A DNA stretch of 64,000 nucleotides from Sphingobium_A sp965228065 (lineage in GTDB: Bacteria; Pseudomonadota; Alphaproteobacteria; Sphingomonadales; Sphingomonadaceae): the NCBI GenBank assembly GCA_965228065.1, contig OZ245788.1, forward strand, positions 6,448,001-6,512,000, given 5' to 3'. The notes beneath the pieces were generated by a model. It searched no databases and was not told where the DNA came from. It was given only the letters and a program-made list of their open reading frames with translations. The translations under genes were made by a program, and so were the position numbers. Positions 51,301 to 60,330 of this stretch are shown here, in pieces (positions within the stretch are counted from its first letter, which is position 1; the number at the start of each line of letters is the position of its first letter).

Positions 51301-54300
51301 ATCAGAGCAGCACCACCGCCTCGATATTCACGCCGCTGCTCAGCGGCAATCTCTCCACCACCTTCCTCAGCGGCGTGACCACGCTGAAGGGCATCAACAA
51401 TTACACCGGCGCGACTTTGGTCAATGGCGGCAAGCTGTTCCTCGACGGCGCGAGCCTGCCCGGCACTGCCGTCACCGTGCAGCGCGGCACGCTGGGCGGC
51501 GCGGGCACGATCGCGGGGGCGGTCGGCTTCGCGGCGACCAACACCATATTGCAGGGTAGCGCCGGAAAGCTGCTCAATATGGGATCGCTTGCGCTGGGCA
51601 GCGGCACCGCGGTCAATGTGACGCTGGGCGCACCGAGCACGAGCGCCCTGTTCAACGTGACGGGCGCATTGACGCTCGACGGTTTGCTCAACGTGACCAA
51701 TGGCGGCGGCTTCGGCCTCGGCACCTATCGCCTGTTCGACTATGGCGGCGCGCTCACCAATAACGGCCTCACCATTCAGACGTTGCCGCAGGGCTTCAAC
51801 CCCGGCGACTGGGCGATCGGCACCGGCACCACCGGCCAGGTGAACCTGATCGTCGCGGCGGGGCCGGGCGAACAATATTGGGACGGGACCAACCTGACCC
51901 CCGGCAATGTCGCGAACGGCCGCGGCGGCACAGCCACCTGGAACGCGACCAGCACCAACTGGACCAACCAGGCGGGCAGCATCAACGCGCCCTGGGCGAG
52001 CGGCATAGCGGTCTTCGGCCCCTGCCCCGCCAATGCCTGCGTCAACGGATCGGGAACGAGCCCATCTTACACCGTCACCGTCGATGCAGCGGGAGTTGCG
52101 GCGAAGGGGCTGCGTACGCTCGACGTGCCGGTGACGTTCGCGGGCGGCAAGATCACGCTGGCCGACGATTCGCGGATCGACGTGAACCAGCCGACCTCCA
52201 GCGGATCGGGCACGCTCAACGCCAGCAACATCATCCAGGCAACCGGCGACCTGATCAAAGGCGGCCTCGGATCCTTCTTCTTTACCGGGCAGACGCTGGT
52301 CGCTGGCGGGCTGACCGTCGAGCAGGGCGTGATGATGGCGACCGAGGCGACGGCGGCGCTGAACGTGACGGGCGCCATCACCGTCGGCGGCACAGGGACC
52401 GATGCCTTCCCGACACGCCTGCTCGCCACCGGCGGCGCAAAGATCACGAGCGCCGGCGGTTCGGTGGGCGCCGCCGCGAACACCGCGGGCAGCATCATCA
52501 TCCAGCGCGGCGGAACCTGGGACGCGGGCGCCAACACGATCGACGTGGGCGCGTCGGGCGTCGGCGTTCTGCGGGTCTATAGCAGCCTGACCACCGCCAT
52601 ATCCGAGATCAAGGCAAGCGAGATCGTGCTCGGCCGCAATGCCGGCGGCAACGGCAAGCTCCAGATCTGGGGCGACGCCGGCAGCGGCATCGTGACGGCA
52701 GCCACGGTCCGCGGCGGGATCGGCGGCGGCAATGTCGAGTTCGACAATCGCAACAGCACGACATACGCATTCGCGCCGCTGATGACCGGCAATCTCTCCG
52801 CGACGTTCCTGAGCGGCGTGACCTCTCTACACGGCATCAACAACTATAGCGGTGCCACTCTGGTCAATGGCGGCAAGCTGTTCCTCGACGGAGCAAGCCT
52901 GACCAACAGCGCGGTCACCGTGCAGCGCGGCACGCTGGGCGGCGCAGGCACCATCACCGGCGCGGTCGGCTTCGCCGCGACCAACACCATCTTGCAGGGC
53001 AGCGCCGGGCAAGTGCTCACCATGGGATCGCTCGCGCTGGGCAGCGGCACCGCGGTCAACGTGACACTCGGCGCGCCGAGCACGAGCGCATTGTTCAACG
53101 TGACCGGCGCGCTGACGCTCGACGGTCTGCTCAACGTCACCGATGGCGGCGGCTTCACCTATGGCGCCTATCGCCTGTTCGATCATGGCGGGGCGCTGAC
53201 GAACAACGGCCTCACCATCCAGTCGCTGCCGGTCGGCTTCAACCCCGGCGACTGGACGATCGATACCGCGACCGCCGGGCGTGTGACGCTCAACGTCGCC
53301 CAGGGCAATGGCGATCAATATTGGGACGGCACGAACCTGACGCCGGGCGGCGTGGCCAATGGCCGCGGCGGATCGGGCATCTGGAACGCAACCAACACCA
53401 ACTGGACCAACCAGGCGAACACGATCAACGCGCTCTGGGCATCGCAGAACGCTGTGTTCGCGGCGGCCGGCGCATCGACCGTCACCATCGAGGGCGTGCA
53501 GACCGTCACCGGCATGCGCTTCCTGAGTGGCAGCGACTATCGCTTCGTCACGGGCACGGCCGGCGGCCTCGTCATCGGCGGCGCGACCCAGATGACGCTC
53601 GACCAGCAAGGTGCGGACGTCACCACCGTCCGCATCGCCGCGCCGATCACAGGCGCCGGCGCGCTGACCAAGAGCGGCGCGGGTACGCTGATCCTCTCCA
53701 GCGCCAGCGACTATGCCGGCGACACCACCATCTCGGCGGGCACGCTGCAGATCGGCGACGGCGGGACGACCGGCAGCATCGCCGGCAATGTCGTCAACAA
53801 TGCGATGCTCGCATTCGACCGCTCCGACTCCAGCAGTTTCGCCGGGACCGTCTCGGGCAGTGGCAGCCTGATTAAGCGGGGTGCCGGCACGCTGACGCTG
53901 ACGGGCGCGAACAGCCATGCCGGCGGCACCACCATCGCCGCCGGGACACTCCAGATCGGCAATGGCGGCACGACCGGCAGCATCGCCGGAAACGTCGCCA
54001 ATCAGGGCATTCTCGCCTTCAACCGCTCCGACGCGATCACCTTCGGCGGGATCGTCTCGGGATCGGGCAGCCTGATCAAGGCCGGTGCCGGCACGCTGAC
54101 CCTGACCGGCGCGAACAGCCAAACGGGCACGACCATAGTCCAGGCGGGCACTTTGCTGGTCGACGGATCGATCGCGGGCGCGCTCGTCGCCGATGCCGGC
54201 CGCGTCGGTGGCGCCGGTTCGATCGGCGGCAGCGCCACGATCGGCAATGGCGCGACCCTGCTCGGCCGGTCCGGCGCACAGCTTGATTTCGGGGCCGCGC

Positions 54301-57300
54301 TCATGCTGGGCGCCACCAGCAACGTCGACGTCACGCTGGGCGCGCCAAGCGGCACCGCATTGTTCGACGTCGCCGGCAATCTGACGCTCGACGGCGCGCT
54401 CAACGTGACGGCCGGTGCGGGCTTCGGGCTCGGCAGCTATCGGCTGTTCGATTATGACGGCACCCTCACCGACTGCGGTCTGGTGATCGCCAGCGCACCG
54501 GTCGGCTATAATCCCGGAGACTGGGGCATCTTCACCGCCACCGCCGGTCAGGTCGACCTGATCGTCGCCCAGGCCGCGGGCGAGCAATATTGGGATGGCA
54601 CGAACCTCGCGCCCGGCGGCGTAGCCAATGGCCGCGGCGGCACCGGCGTGTGGAATGCGGCACGCACCAACTGGACCAACCAGGCGAACACGATCAACGC
54701 GCCCTGGGCCTCGCAACGCGCGGTGTTCGCGGCGGCCGGTGCATCGACCGTCACGATCGAGGGTGCGCAGACCGTCACCGGCATGCGTTTCCTGAGCGGC
54801 GCCAACTACAGCCTGATCGCGGGCGCCGGCGGCGGATTGACCCTGTCCGGCATGACCCAGGTCGCGCTGGAGCAATCGGGCAGCGACACGACCACGGCAC
54901 GGATCGCCGCGCCGATCGGCGGCAGCGGCGGCCTCGCGAAGAGCGGCGCAGGCACGCTGATCCTGACCGGCGCGAACAACTATGCCGGCGGCACCACGAT
55001 CAACGCGGGCACGCTGCGGATCGGCGATGGCGGCACGACGGGCAGCGTGGCCGGCGATATCGCCAATCAGGGCGTTCTGGTGTTCGACCGTTCCGACGTC
55101 TTCGGCTTCGGCGGCGCGATCACGGGCTCGGGCAGCCTGGTGAAGGCAGGCACCGGCACCATGACCTTGACCGGCGCGGCCAGCCAGGGCGGCGGCACGA
55201 CGGTTTCGGCGGGAACGCTGCGCATCGGCGCAGGCGGCAGCCTGGGCGGCAATGCGACCGTCTCGACCGGCGCGACGCTCGCCTTCGATCGCGCCGATGC
55301 GGTCACCCATGGCGGCACGATCGGCGGCGCGGGCGCGATCCTGAAACAGGGCGCCGGCACGCTGACGCTGAGCGGCAATTCGAGCGGCTTCGCGGGCTCC
55401 ACATCGGTGCAGGCGGGCACGCTCGACCTGGCCGGCACGCTGGGCGGCACGCTCTCCGTCGCTTCGGGCGCGACGCTGACCGGCGCGGGCACCGCATCGA
55501 GCGCTGTGTCGATCGGCGCGGGCGGGACGCTGTCCGGCCGCAGCGGCACGACGCTCGCCATGGGATCGCTGACCTTGACCGAGGGTGCGGTGATCAATGC
55601 CGCGCTGGGCGCGCCCGGCGGCAACCGCCTGTTCGCGGTGGCGGGCAATCTGGTGCTCGACGGCACGCTCAACGTCACCGATGCTGGCGGCTACGGCCTG
55701 GGCGTCTATCGCCTGTTCGATTATGGCGGCGCACTCACCGACAATGGGCTCGGCATCGGCCAGCGCCCGCAAGCGGACGGAACCGTCACGACGGTGCAGA
55801 CCGGTCAGGCGGGCCAGGTGAATCTGGTGGTCGAGGTGAAGACCGGCCCCGACTTCGTGCAGTTCTGGAACGGCACCACGACCAGCCCGACGGGCCGCGT
55901 CGTCGGTGGCACCGGCATCTGGACGGCGGGGCCGCTCACCAACTGGACCAACCCCAATGGCAGCGAGACCTATGGCTGGAACGGCGGTTTCGCGGTGTTC
56001 CAGGGCACGGCCGGTACGGTCACCGCGGAGGCCGGCATCTCGACCCAGGGCATGCAGTTCGCGGTCGACGGCTATCGCCTGGCGGGCGCGCCGGTGACGC
56101 TGGCCGCGCCGGGCATGACCGTTATCCGCGTCGGCGACGGCAGCGCCGCGGGTGCAGCCTGGCGCGCGACCGTCGACGCCGCGCTGACCGGCACGAGCGG
56201 ACTGGAGAAGCAGGATCTGGGCACACTGATCCTGACCGGCGCCAACAATTATGCCGGCGGCACGCACATCGCGGCGGGCACGCTCGCCATCGGCAATGGC
56301 GGCACGACGGGCAGCGTGACGGGCAATGTCGCCAATGACGGGGCTCTGATCTTCAACCGGTCCAACGCCTATGATTTCACCGGCACCATCTCGGGTGCCG
56401 GCACGCTGACCAAGCTCGGCGCCGGCACGCTCCGCCTTGGCGGCACGCATGCCTATACCGGCGCGACTTTGGTGAGCGCCGGCACGCTCGCTGTCGACGG
56501 ATCGATCGCCGGATCAGCGGTCACCGTCGCCGCCGGCGCGACGCTGGCGGGAACCGGCACGGTCGGCACGACGAGCGTCGCGGGCATCATCGCGCCGGGC
56601 AACAGCCCGGGCACGCTGACCGTCGCGGGCAACTATACCCAGCTTGCGGGCTCGACCTACGCCTATGAGCCCGGCGACCTGATCCGCGTGACCGGCACCG
56701 CCACCATCCAGGGCGGGCGGGTGTCGGCCGCCAATGCGGCGGGCGTCAGCTACCGGCTGGGCGACCGCAGCGCGATCCTGACCGCGGCCGGCGGACGCAG
56801 TGGCCCGGGCTTCGCCGGCGTCGATCTCGCCAATCCACTCGCCCAGCCCTTCCTGACATTGGGGCTCACCTATGATGCGACGAGCGTCTATCTGCAGGCG
56901 GTGCGCAACGCGGTGACGTTCGAAAGCGTCGGCGGAACGATCAACCAGCGCGCCGCCGCCCGCGGCGTCGATGGCCTGGCCACGAGCAGCCCGCTCTATG
57001 TCGCGATGGCGAGCATCGGCAGCGCAGCCGCCGCGCGCGCCGGCTTCGACACGCTGTCGGGCGAGATCCACGCGACGGTCAAGGGCGTGCTGTTCGACGA
57101 GAGCCGCCATCTCCGCGAGGCCGTGGCCAACCGGCTCGATCAGGCGGGGGCCGAAGGCAACGGCATCTGGGCCCATGCGATCGGCGCGTGGGGCGATGCC
57201 GACAGCGACGGAAATGCCGCGGCGCTCGATCGCTCGACCGCCGGCCTGCTGCTCGGCGTCGATACCGCGCTCGGCGGACAATGGCGCGCCGGTCTGACGG

Positions 57301-57968
57301 GCGGCTACAGCCGTTCGAAGCTGGACGTCGATGCGCGTGCATCCTCCGCCACGGTCGACAGCGTCCAGATCGGTGCATTTGCCGGCGGGCGCTGGGGTGG
57401 CACCAGCCTGCAGTTCGGCGCGGCGCTTGCCTGGCACGACATCGCCACGCGCCGCGCCAGCGGGTTCTCCGGCTATGCCGACACGACGCGCGGCGCCTAT
57501 AACGCACGCGGGCTGCAGGTCTTCGCGCGAGCCGGCCATGTTTTCGAGCTGGGCAGCACGACGCTCGAGCCGTTCGGTACGATCGCTCATGCACGGCTGA
57601 AGACCGATGCATTCGCCGAACAGGGCGGCACATCTGCGCTCTCGGCAGCAAAGCGCACCGACAGCGCGACCTGGACGACGCTCGGTCTGCGCGGATCGCT
57701 GCCCATCGGCGGGCAGGCCTCGCTCTACGGCAGCGCCTCCTGGCGGCACGCGCTGGACGGCCATCTGCCCAACGCCGATCTCGCCTTCGGCGCGGGCACG
57801 CCGTTCCGGGTCTACGGCACGCCGCTCGACCGCGATACCGCTGCGCTCGATCTCGGCATACGCTTCGGGATCGGCGGTTCGGGTTCGTTCGCGATCGGCT
57901 ATGCCGGCACGATCGGCTCCGCCACCAGCGACCATGGCGTCCGGGCGAGCGTCGCGTTCAGATTCTGA
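48327..57968 (+). CDS. Giant autotransporter (3,213 residues) with tandem passenger repeats
   Basis: A type V secreted surface protein. ATG at 48327 is used; ATG 48357 gives the tidier signal peptide (RRHRNRLCLGTALTLASLAI, cut near VPASA). The passenger is Gly/Thr/Ala-rich beta-helix. It has five modules beginning EQYWDG ... NWTNQ near residues 706, 1182, 1663, 2086 and 2510, and about eight PATR repeats (GAGTLTLTGANS type) between about 1785 and 2720. NSPGTLTVAGNYTQ near 2755 marks the junction. Residues 2942-3213 form the autotransporter barrel (GNGIWAHAIGAWGDAD to RASVAFRF, terminal Phe). Probable role: adhesion or biofilm. It follows the sigma/kinase pair by 101 bp. Confidence 0.93.
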   Translation: MDVVESSSNAMVLRANFRRHRNRLCLGTALTLASLAIAVPASAASPADGCTPTNTPANGQTVTCTGVNVLGVIAETSTGVTVDVLPDATLIPPTGPAIWLGANAELNLGVRSIIGNEAIDSYAILLGNGATVTLDGTIRGRGGITGPTQVSGSTGLSGAYITLNAGSQIVTNGSTSNSAIDGRAGGNTYLIDGAIRATGTSGQGIRPGDGDIITIGSTGSITTLSGDTSDTIGGFGKNGVTVLTSVGSLIELHGIGRGIQLGNGADITLAGTIRSFGDAAIANSSGGVGVSVGPNATVRLLSTGSIVTGNTQNLGNKGSGGIGISTFNSGVPSNSKVTVDGVIDTQLAQGIFGGIGDTLTVGATGRITTRGSARALFYNTQTSVGNGTLTIDIGGNVEQLGGASALFISASRAQGETVETPVTANVTIRAGGRLHAAGNVAYAQDDGAGTFPEVIDNLVVAGTVSHGGVGVAIGLNDGADRVTFMPTYALIGDVDGGTDPAQAVEIDTFALDGGQGTSATFNFGSTQIRNFEAGEKLGSGSWTLTGDSSGLSGIFAVKQGMLTVNGVLTNTGVDVASGAVLGGSGAFTGAGTVANGGILLGTAGSDLGFGSLILNPTSQINVTLGAPSMAALFNVTGGLTLDGLLNVSNGGGFALGSYRLFDYAGTLTNNGLTIQTLPQGFNPGDWEIGTGTTGQVNLIVAAGPGEQYWDGGNLTPGNIANGRGGTATWNTTSTNWTNQAGSINAPWAGGIAVFAPCPDDGCTSGYTVTVDAAGVSAKGLRTLNAGVKLAGGKITLADDSRIDVTQPVLNGSGTLSAGNAFHATGDLIKGGIGSFLTTGQILVDGGLTVEQGAMSTSGATGVLNVAGTVTVGSAGTDTYPTRLVTTAGAKLTSAGGSVGAAANTAGSIFIQFGGSWDAGNNAIDVGASGKGVLTVYSNFANEVSEVKASEIVLGRNAGGNGLLQIWGDDVDAILTTPTIRGGVGGGSVEFDNQSSTTASIFTPLLSGNLSTTFLSGVTTLKGINNYTGATLVNGGKLFLDGASLPGTAVTVQRGTLGGAGTIAGAVGFAATNTILQGSAGKLLNMGSLALGSGTAVNVTLGAPSTSALFNVTGALTLDGLLNVTNGGGFGLGTYRLFDYGGALTNNGLTIQTLPQGFNPGDWAIGTGTTGQVNLIVAAGPGEQYWDGTNLTPGNVANGRGGTATWNATSTNWTNQAGSINAPWASGIAVFGPCPANACVNGSGTSPSYTVTVDAAGVAAKGLRTLDVPVTFAGGKITLADDSRIDVNQPTSSGSGTLNASNIIQATGDLIKGGLGSFFFTGQTLVAGGLTVEQGVMMATEATAALNVTGAITVGGTGTDAFPTRLLATGGAKITSAGGSVGAAANTAGSIIIQRGGTWDAGANTIDVGASGVGVLRVYSSLTTAISEIKASEIVLGRNAGGNGKLQIWGDAGSGIVTAATVRGGIGGGNVEFDNRNSTTYAFAPLMTGNLSATFLSGVTSLHGINNYSGATLVNGGKLFLDGASLTNSAVTVQRGTLGGAGTITGAVGFAATNTILQGSAGQVLTMGSLALGSGTAVNVTLGAPSTSALFNVTGALTLDGLLNVTDGGGFTYGAYRLFDHGGALTNNGLTIQSLPVGFNPGDWTIDTATAGRVTLNVAQGNGDQYWDGTNLTPGGVANGRGGSGIWNATNTNWTNQANTINALWASQNAVFAAAGASTVTIEGVQTVTGMRFLSGSDYRFVTGTAGGLVIGGATQMTLDQQGADVTTVRIAAPITGAGALTKSGAGTLILSSASDYAGDTTISAGTLQIGDGGTTGSIAGNVVNNAMLAFDRSDSSSFAGTVSGSGSLIKRGAGTLTLTGANSHAGGTTIAAGTLQIGNGGTTGSIAGNVANQGILAFNRSDAITFGGIVSGSGSLIKAGAGTLTLTGANSQTGTTIVQAGTLLVDGSIAGALVADAGRVGGAGSIGGSATIGNGATLLGRSGAQLDFGAALMLGATSNVDVTLGAPSGTALFDVAGNLTLDGALNVTAGAGFGLGSYRLFDYDGTLTDCGLVIASAPVGYNPGDWGIFTATAGQVDLIVAQAAGEQYWDGTNLAPGGVANGRGGTGVWNAARTNWTNQANTINAPWASQRAVFAAAGASTVTIEGAQTVTGMRFLSGANYSLIAGAGGGLTLSGMTQVALEQSGSDTTTARIAAPIGGSGGLAKSGAGTLILTGANNYAGGTTINAGTLRIGDGGTTGSVAGDIANQGVLVFDRSDVFGFGGAITGSGSLVKAGTGTMTLTGAASQGGGTTVSAGTLRIGAGGSLGGNATVSTGATLAFDRADAVTHGGTIGGAGAILKQGAGTLTLSGNSSGFAGSTSVQAGTLDLAGTLGGTLSVASGATLTGAGTASSAVSIGAGGTLSGRSGTTLAMGSLTLTEGAVINAALGAPGGNRLFAVAGNLVLDGTLNVTDAGGYGLGVYRLFDYGGALTDNGLGIGQRPQADGTVTTVQTGQAGQVNLVVEVKTGPDFVQFWNGTTTSPTGRVVGGTGIWTAGPLTNWTNPNGSETYGWNGGFAVFQGTAGTVTAEAGISTQGMQFAVDGYRLAGAPVTLAAPGMTVIRVGDGSAAGAAWRATVDAALTGTSGLEKQDLGTLILTGANNYAGGTHIAAGTLAIGNGGTTGSVTGNVANDGALIFNRSNAYDFTGTISGAGTLTKLGAGTLRLGGTHAYTGATLVSAGTLAVDGSIAGSAVTVAAGATLAGTGTVGTTSVAGIIAPGNSPGTLTVAGNYTQLAGSTYAYEPGDLIRVTGTATIQGGRVSAANAAGVSYRLGDRSAILTAAGGRSGPGFAGVDLANPLAQPFLTLGLTYDATSVYLQAVRNAVTFESVGGTINQRAAARGVDGLATSSPLYVAMASIGSAAAARAGFDTLSGEIHATVKGVLFDESRHLREAVANRLDQAGAEGNGIWAHAIGAWGDADSDGNAAALDRSTAGLLLGVDTALGGQWRAGLTGGYSRSKLDVDARASSATVDSVQIGAFAGGRWGGTSLQFGAALAWHDIATRRASGFSGYADTTRGAYNARGLQVFARAGHVFELGSTTLEPFGTIAHARLKTDAFAEQGGTSALSAAKRTDSATWTTLGLRGSLPIGGQASLYGSASWRHALDGHLPNADLAFGAGTPFRVYGTPLDRDTAALDLGIRFGIGGSGSFAIGYAGTIGSATSDHGVRASVAFRF
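50442..51869 (+). repeat. Autotransporter tandem repeat, copy 1 (1,428 bp)
   Basis: In-frame module starting GAGCAATATTGGGACGGC. Copy 2 (51870-53313) encodes nearly the same series of segments (GRGGTA.WN, DDSRIDV, KASEIVLGRNAGGNG, GINNY.GATLVNGGKLFLDG, NVTLGAPS..ALFNVTG). Only scattered substitutions and one short insertion separate them. Confidence 0.8.
51870..53313 (+). repeat. Autotransporter tandem repeat, copy 2 (1,444 bp)
   Basis: The closest relative of copy 1. Later, more diverged modules with the same EQYWDG start begin at about 53314 and 54582, and a degenerate one (QFWNG) at about 55858; the period falls to about 1.27 kb as the internal KASEIV block is replaced by PATR repeats. 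Confidence 0.8.
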
Positions 57969-57989
57969 TCGGCTCCTAGGTGACAGCGG

Positions 57990-58024
57990 CGCGCCAACCG
58001 GGTGGTCTCAACCCGGTTGACGCG
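57990..58024. terminator. Bidirectional hairpin between autotransporter and LysR gene
   Basis: CGCG-CAACCGGGT pairs with ACCCGGTTG-CGCG around a 7-nt loop (one unpaired base on each arm). It lies between and overlaps the ends of convergent genes. Confidence 0.65.
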
Positions 58025-58931
58025 CGCCCCCGCCTGAACCCAGCTTTTCCGCCAGGAAATCGACAAAAACCCGAACCCGCGCCGGGGTCGTGGTGCCACC
58101 GACAAAGACCGCGTGGATATCCTCGCGATCGCCGGGATTGAAGGGCTCGAGCAGCGCGACGAGATGTCCGGACGCGATATCGTCCACCACATGGAAACTG
58201 CCGACGCGGGTGATGCCCACGCCCTGTCGCGCGAGTTGAACCAAGGTCTCGCCATTATTCGCCTCGATATTCCCCTTCACCACCAGCGCATAATCACGGC
58301 CGTCGCGGCGGAAGGGCCAGACCGGCTCGGCGCGGCGGAAGTTGAAGCTCAGGCAATTATGCCGAAGCAGATCTTCCGGCAGTTGCGGCACGCCCATCCG
58401 GGCGAGATAGTCGGGTGATGCGACGATCGTGCGTCCATTCTCGCCCAGGCGCCGCGCGGTCAGCAGGCTGTCGGGCAAGGGGCCGAAACGGATCGCCACA
58501 TCTGCCCGCGCCCCCGCTACATCGGCGAGCGTGTCGCTGAGGCTGATATCGACCAATATGCCTGGATAGCGCGCAACGAAATCCTTGAGCAGCGGCACAA
58601 TCGACAGGCGGCCATGGGCCAGCGCCGCGCTGACCCGCAACCGGCCGCGTGGCGAGGCCTGCTCGGCGATCGCATCCTCGGCCTCGGCCATGTCGGCCAG
58701 GATGCGCTGCGCCGCGAGATGATAGGCCTCCCCCTCCGGCGTCAGCGTCATGCTGCGCGTGGTGCGCACGATCAGCCGGACGCCCAGCCGGGCCTCGATC
58801 CGCGAGACGATGCGACTGACGGCTGAAGGGGTGAGGTCCAATGCCCTGCCCGCCGACGAAAAGCTGCCTTCGCGCACCGCCGCGACAAAGGTTTCCATCT
58901 CACCCGACCGATCGGTCATTTCGCGCGCCAT
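58008..58931 (-). CDS. LysR-family transcriptional regulator
   Basis: A 307-residue regulator. N-terminal winged helix: METFVAAVREGSFSSAGRAL, then TPSAVSRIVSRIEARLGVRL. The substrate domain begins near residue 95 (GRLRVSAALAHGRLSIVPLL) and ends with an effector-domain 2 (VGITRVGSFHVVDDIASGHL). Divergent from the MFS gene, with a 99-bp shared promoter region that should hold its T-N11-A site. It probably controls the transporter in response to its substrate. Confidence 0.92.
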   Translation of the reverse strand: MAREMTDRSGEMETFVAAVREGSFSSAGRALDLTPSAVSRIVSRIEARLGVRLIVRTTRSMTLTPEGEAYHLAAQRILADMAEAEDAIAEQASPRGRLRVSAALAHGRLSIVPLLKDFVARYPGILVDISLSDTLADVAGARADVAIRFGPLPDSLLTARRLGENGRTIVASPDYLARMGVPQLPEDLLRHNCLSFNFRRAEPVWPFRRDGRDYALVVKGNIEANNGETLVQLARQGVGITRVGSFHVVDDIASGHLVALLEPFNPGDREDIHAVFVGGTTTPARVRVFVDFLAEKLGSGGGARQPG

Positions 58932-59030
58932 TGATGATCCTCACGCACAGATGTTTGGCTTCACCCACGTCTACCGGACATTGCTGCAATGCGCCATTTG
59001 CTCAAGATCAAAAATGAAAGGTCCGGGTTC

Positions 59031-60224
59031 ATGAAAATCAATCCGCCATTGCTGGCGCTTGCGATCGGCGCCTTCGGCATCGGCGTGACCGAGTTCGCAC
59101 CGATGGGCCTGCTGCCCGTCATCGCCACCGATCTGGGCGTGTCGATCCCGTCGGCCGGCCTGCTCGTCAGTGCCTATGCGCTCGGCGTCCTTATCGGTGC
59201 GCCACTGATGACGCTCACCACCAGTCGGGTGCCGCGGCGGACATTGCTGATCCTGTTGATGGGCATCTTCACATTGGGCAATTTGCTGTCGGCGCTGTCC
59301 GACGGTTATGCGATGCTGATGGTCGCGCGCGTCGTGACCTCATTCAACCATGGCGCCTTTTTCGGTGTCGGGTCGGTCGTGGCCGCGAGCGTGGTCTCCG
59401 CCGACAAGCGCGCCGGCGCGGTCGCCGCGATGTTCATGGGCCTGACCATCGCCAATATCGCAGGCGTTCCGATCGCTGCCTGGGTGGGCGAGCTGATGGG
59501 CTGGCGCATGGCATTCTGGGGCATCACCGCGCTCGGCGTCGCGGCGATGATCGCGCTGCGGCTGGCGCTGCCCGATCTGCCCGCGGACCGGGACGCGAAT
59601 ATGCGCGCGGAACTTGGCGAACTGACGCGCGGGCCGGTGCTCGCCGCGCTCGCGCTCACCGTCATCGGATCAAGCGCGATGTTCACGGTCTTCACCTATA
59701 TCGCACCGATCCTGCAGGTCGAGGCGCAGGCATCGACCGCGTTTGTTACCGCGATGCTGGTGCTCTATGGACTCGGCCTGACCGTCGGCAACTGGCTGGG
59801 CGGCCGTTATGCCGATCGATCGGTGAACGGAACGCTGATCGCGGCGCTCGCTTCCTTGCTCGTGCTGCTGGTCCTGTTCGCCGGCATGATGCAATGGCCG
59901 GCGCCCGCCGCCGTGCTGATCTTCCTGTGGGGCGTGGCGAGCTTCGCACTGGTGCCGCCGCTTCAGATGCGCGTGATGACCGAGGCGGCGCGGGCGCCCA
60001 ACCTCGCCTCCGCCATGAATATCGGCGCGTTCAACCTGGGCAACGCGATCGGCGCCGCTGTGGGTGGTGGCGTCATCAGCTTGGGATTGGGTTATCCAGC
60101 GGTGTCGCTTGCCGGGGCCGCGATGGCTGCCGCGGGCCTCGTGTTCGTCCTGGCGTTGCGGCGCTTGCCAACGGACGGAACGATGCTCACCAGCCGTAAA
60201 ATCGATTGTCCGAATATGTCATAA
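59031..60224 (+). CDS. MFS efflux transporter (AraJ/DHA1-type)
   Basis: A 397-residue, 12-helix major-facilitator protein. ATG at 59031 is chosen over an upstream frame start. It starts with LLALAIGAFGIGVTEFAPMG, characteristic of the DHA1 sugar/arabinose efflux and drug exporters, and has GAPLMTLTTSRVPRRTLLIL between helices 2 and 3. Helices continue regularly to LAGAAMAAAGLVFVLAL. Divergent LysR gene. Exports an unidentified small molecule. Confidence 0.88.
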   Translation: MKINPPLLALAIGAFGIGVTEFAPMGLLPVIATDLGVSIPSAGLLVSAYALGVLIGAPLMTLTTSRVPRRTLLILLMGIFTLGNLLSALSDGYAMLMVARVVTSFNHGAFFGVGSVVAASVVSADKRAGAVAAMFMGLTIANIAGVPIAAWVGELMGWRMAFWGITALGVAAMIALRLALPDLPADRDANMRAELGELTRGPVLAALALTVIGSSAMFTVFTYIAPILQVEAQASTAFVTAMLVLYGLGLTVGNWLGGRYADRSVNGTLIAALASLLVLLVLFAGMMQWPAPAAVLIFLWGVASFALVPPLQMRVMTEAARAPNLASAMNIGAFNLGNAIGAAVGGGVISLGLGYPAVSLAGAAMAAAGLVFVLALRRLPTDGTMLTSRKIDCPNMS

Positions 60225-60330
60225 AGATCCTGATTACACGCTCAATTTTCCATTTGGAAAATCAGAAAACGCGTCCTACGCTCTGCCCATGCGTCGCCGG
60301 TCTCACCGCGGTGCATGGGGGAGACATGGG

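Noticed and set aside
52827..56450. 1,207-residue minus-strand frame inside the autotransporter region
   Set aside because: Antisense to the autotransporter; its repetitiveness mirrors the passenger repeats and it shows no recognisable domain or ribosome site.
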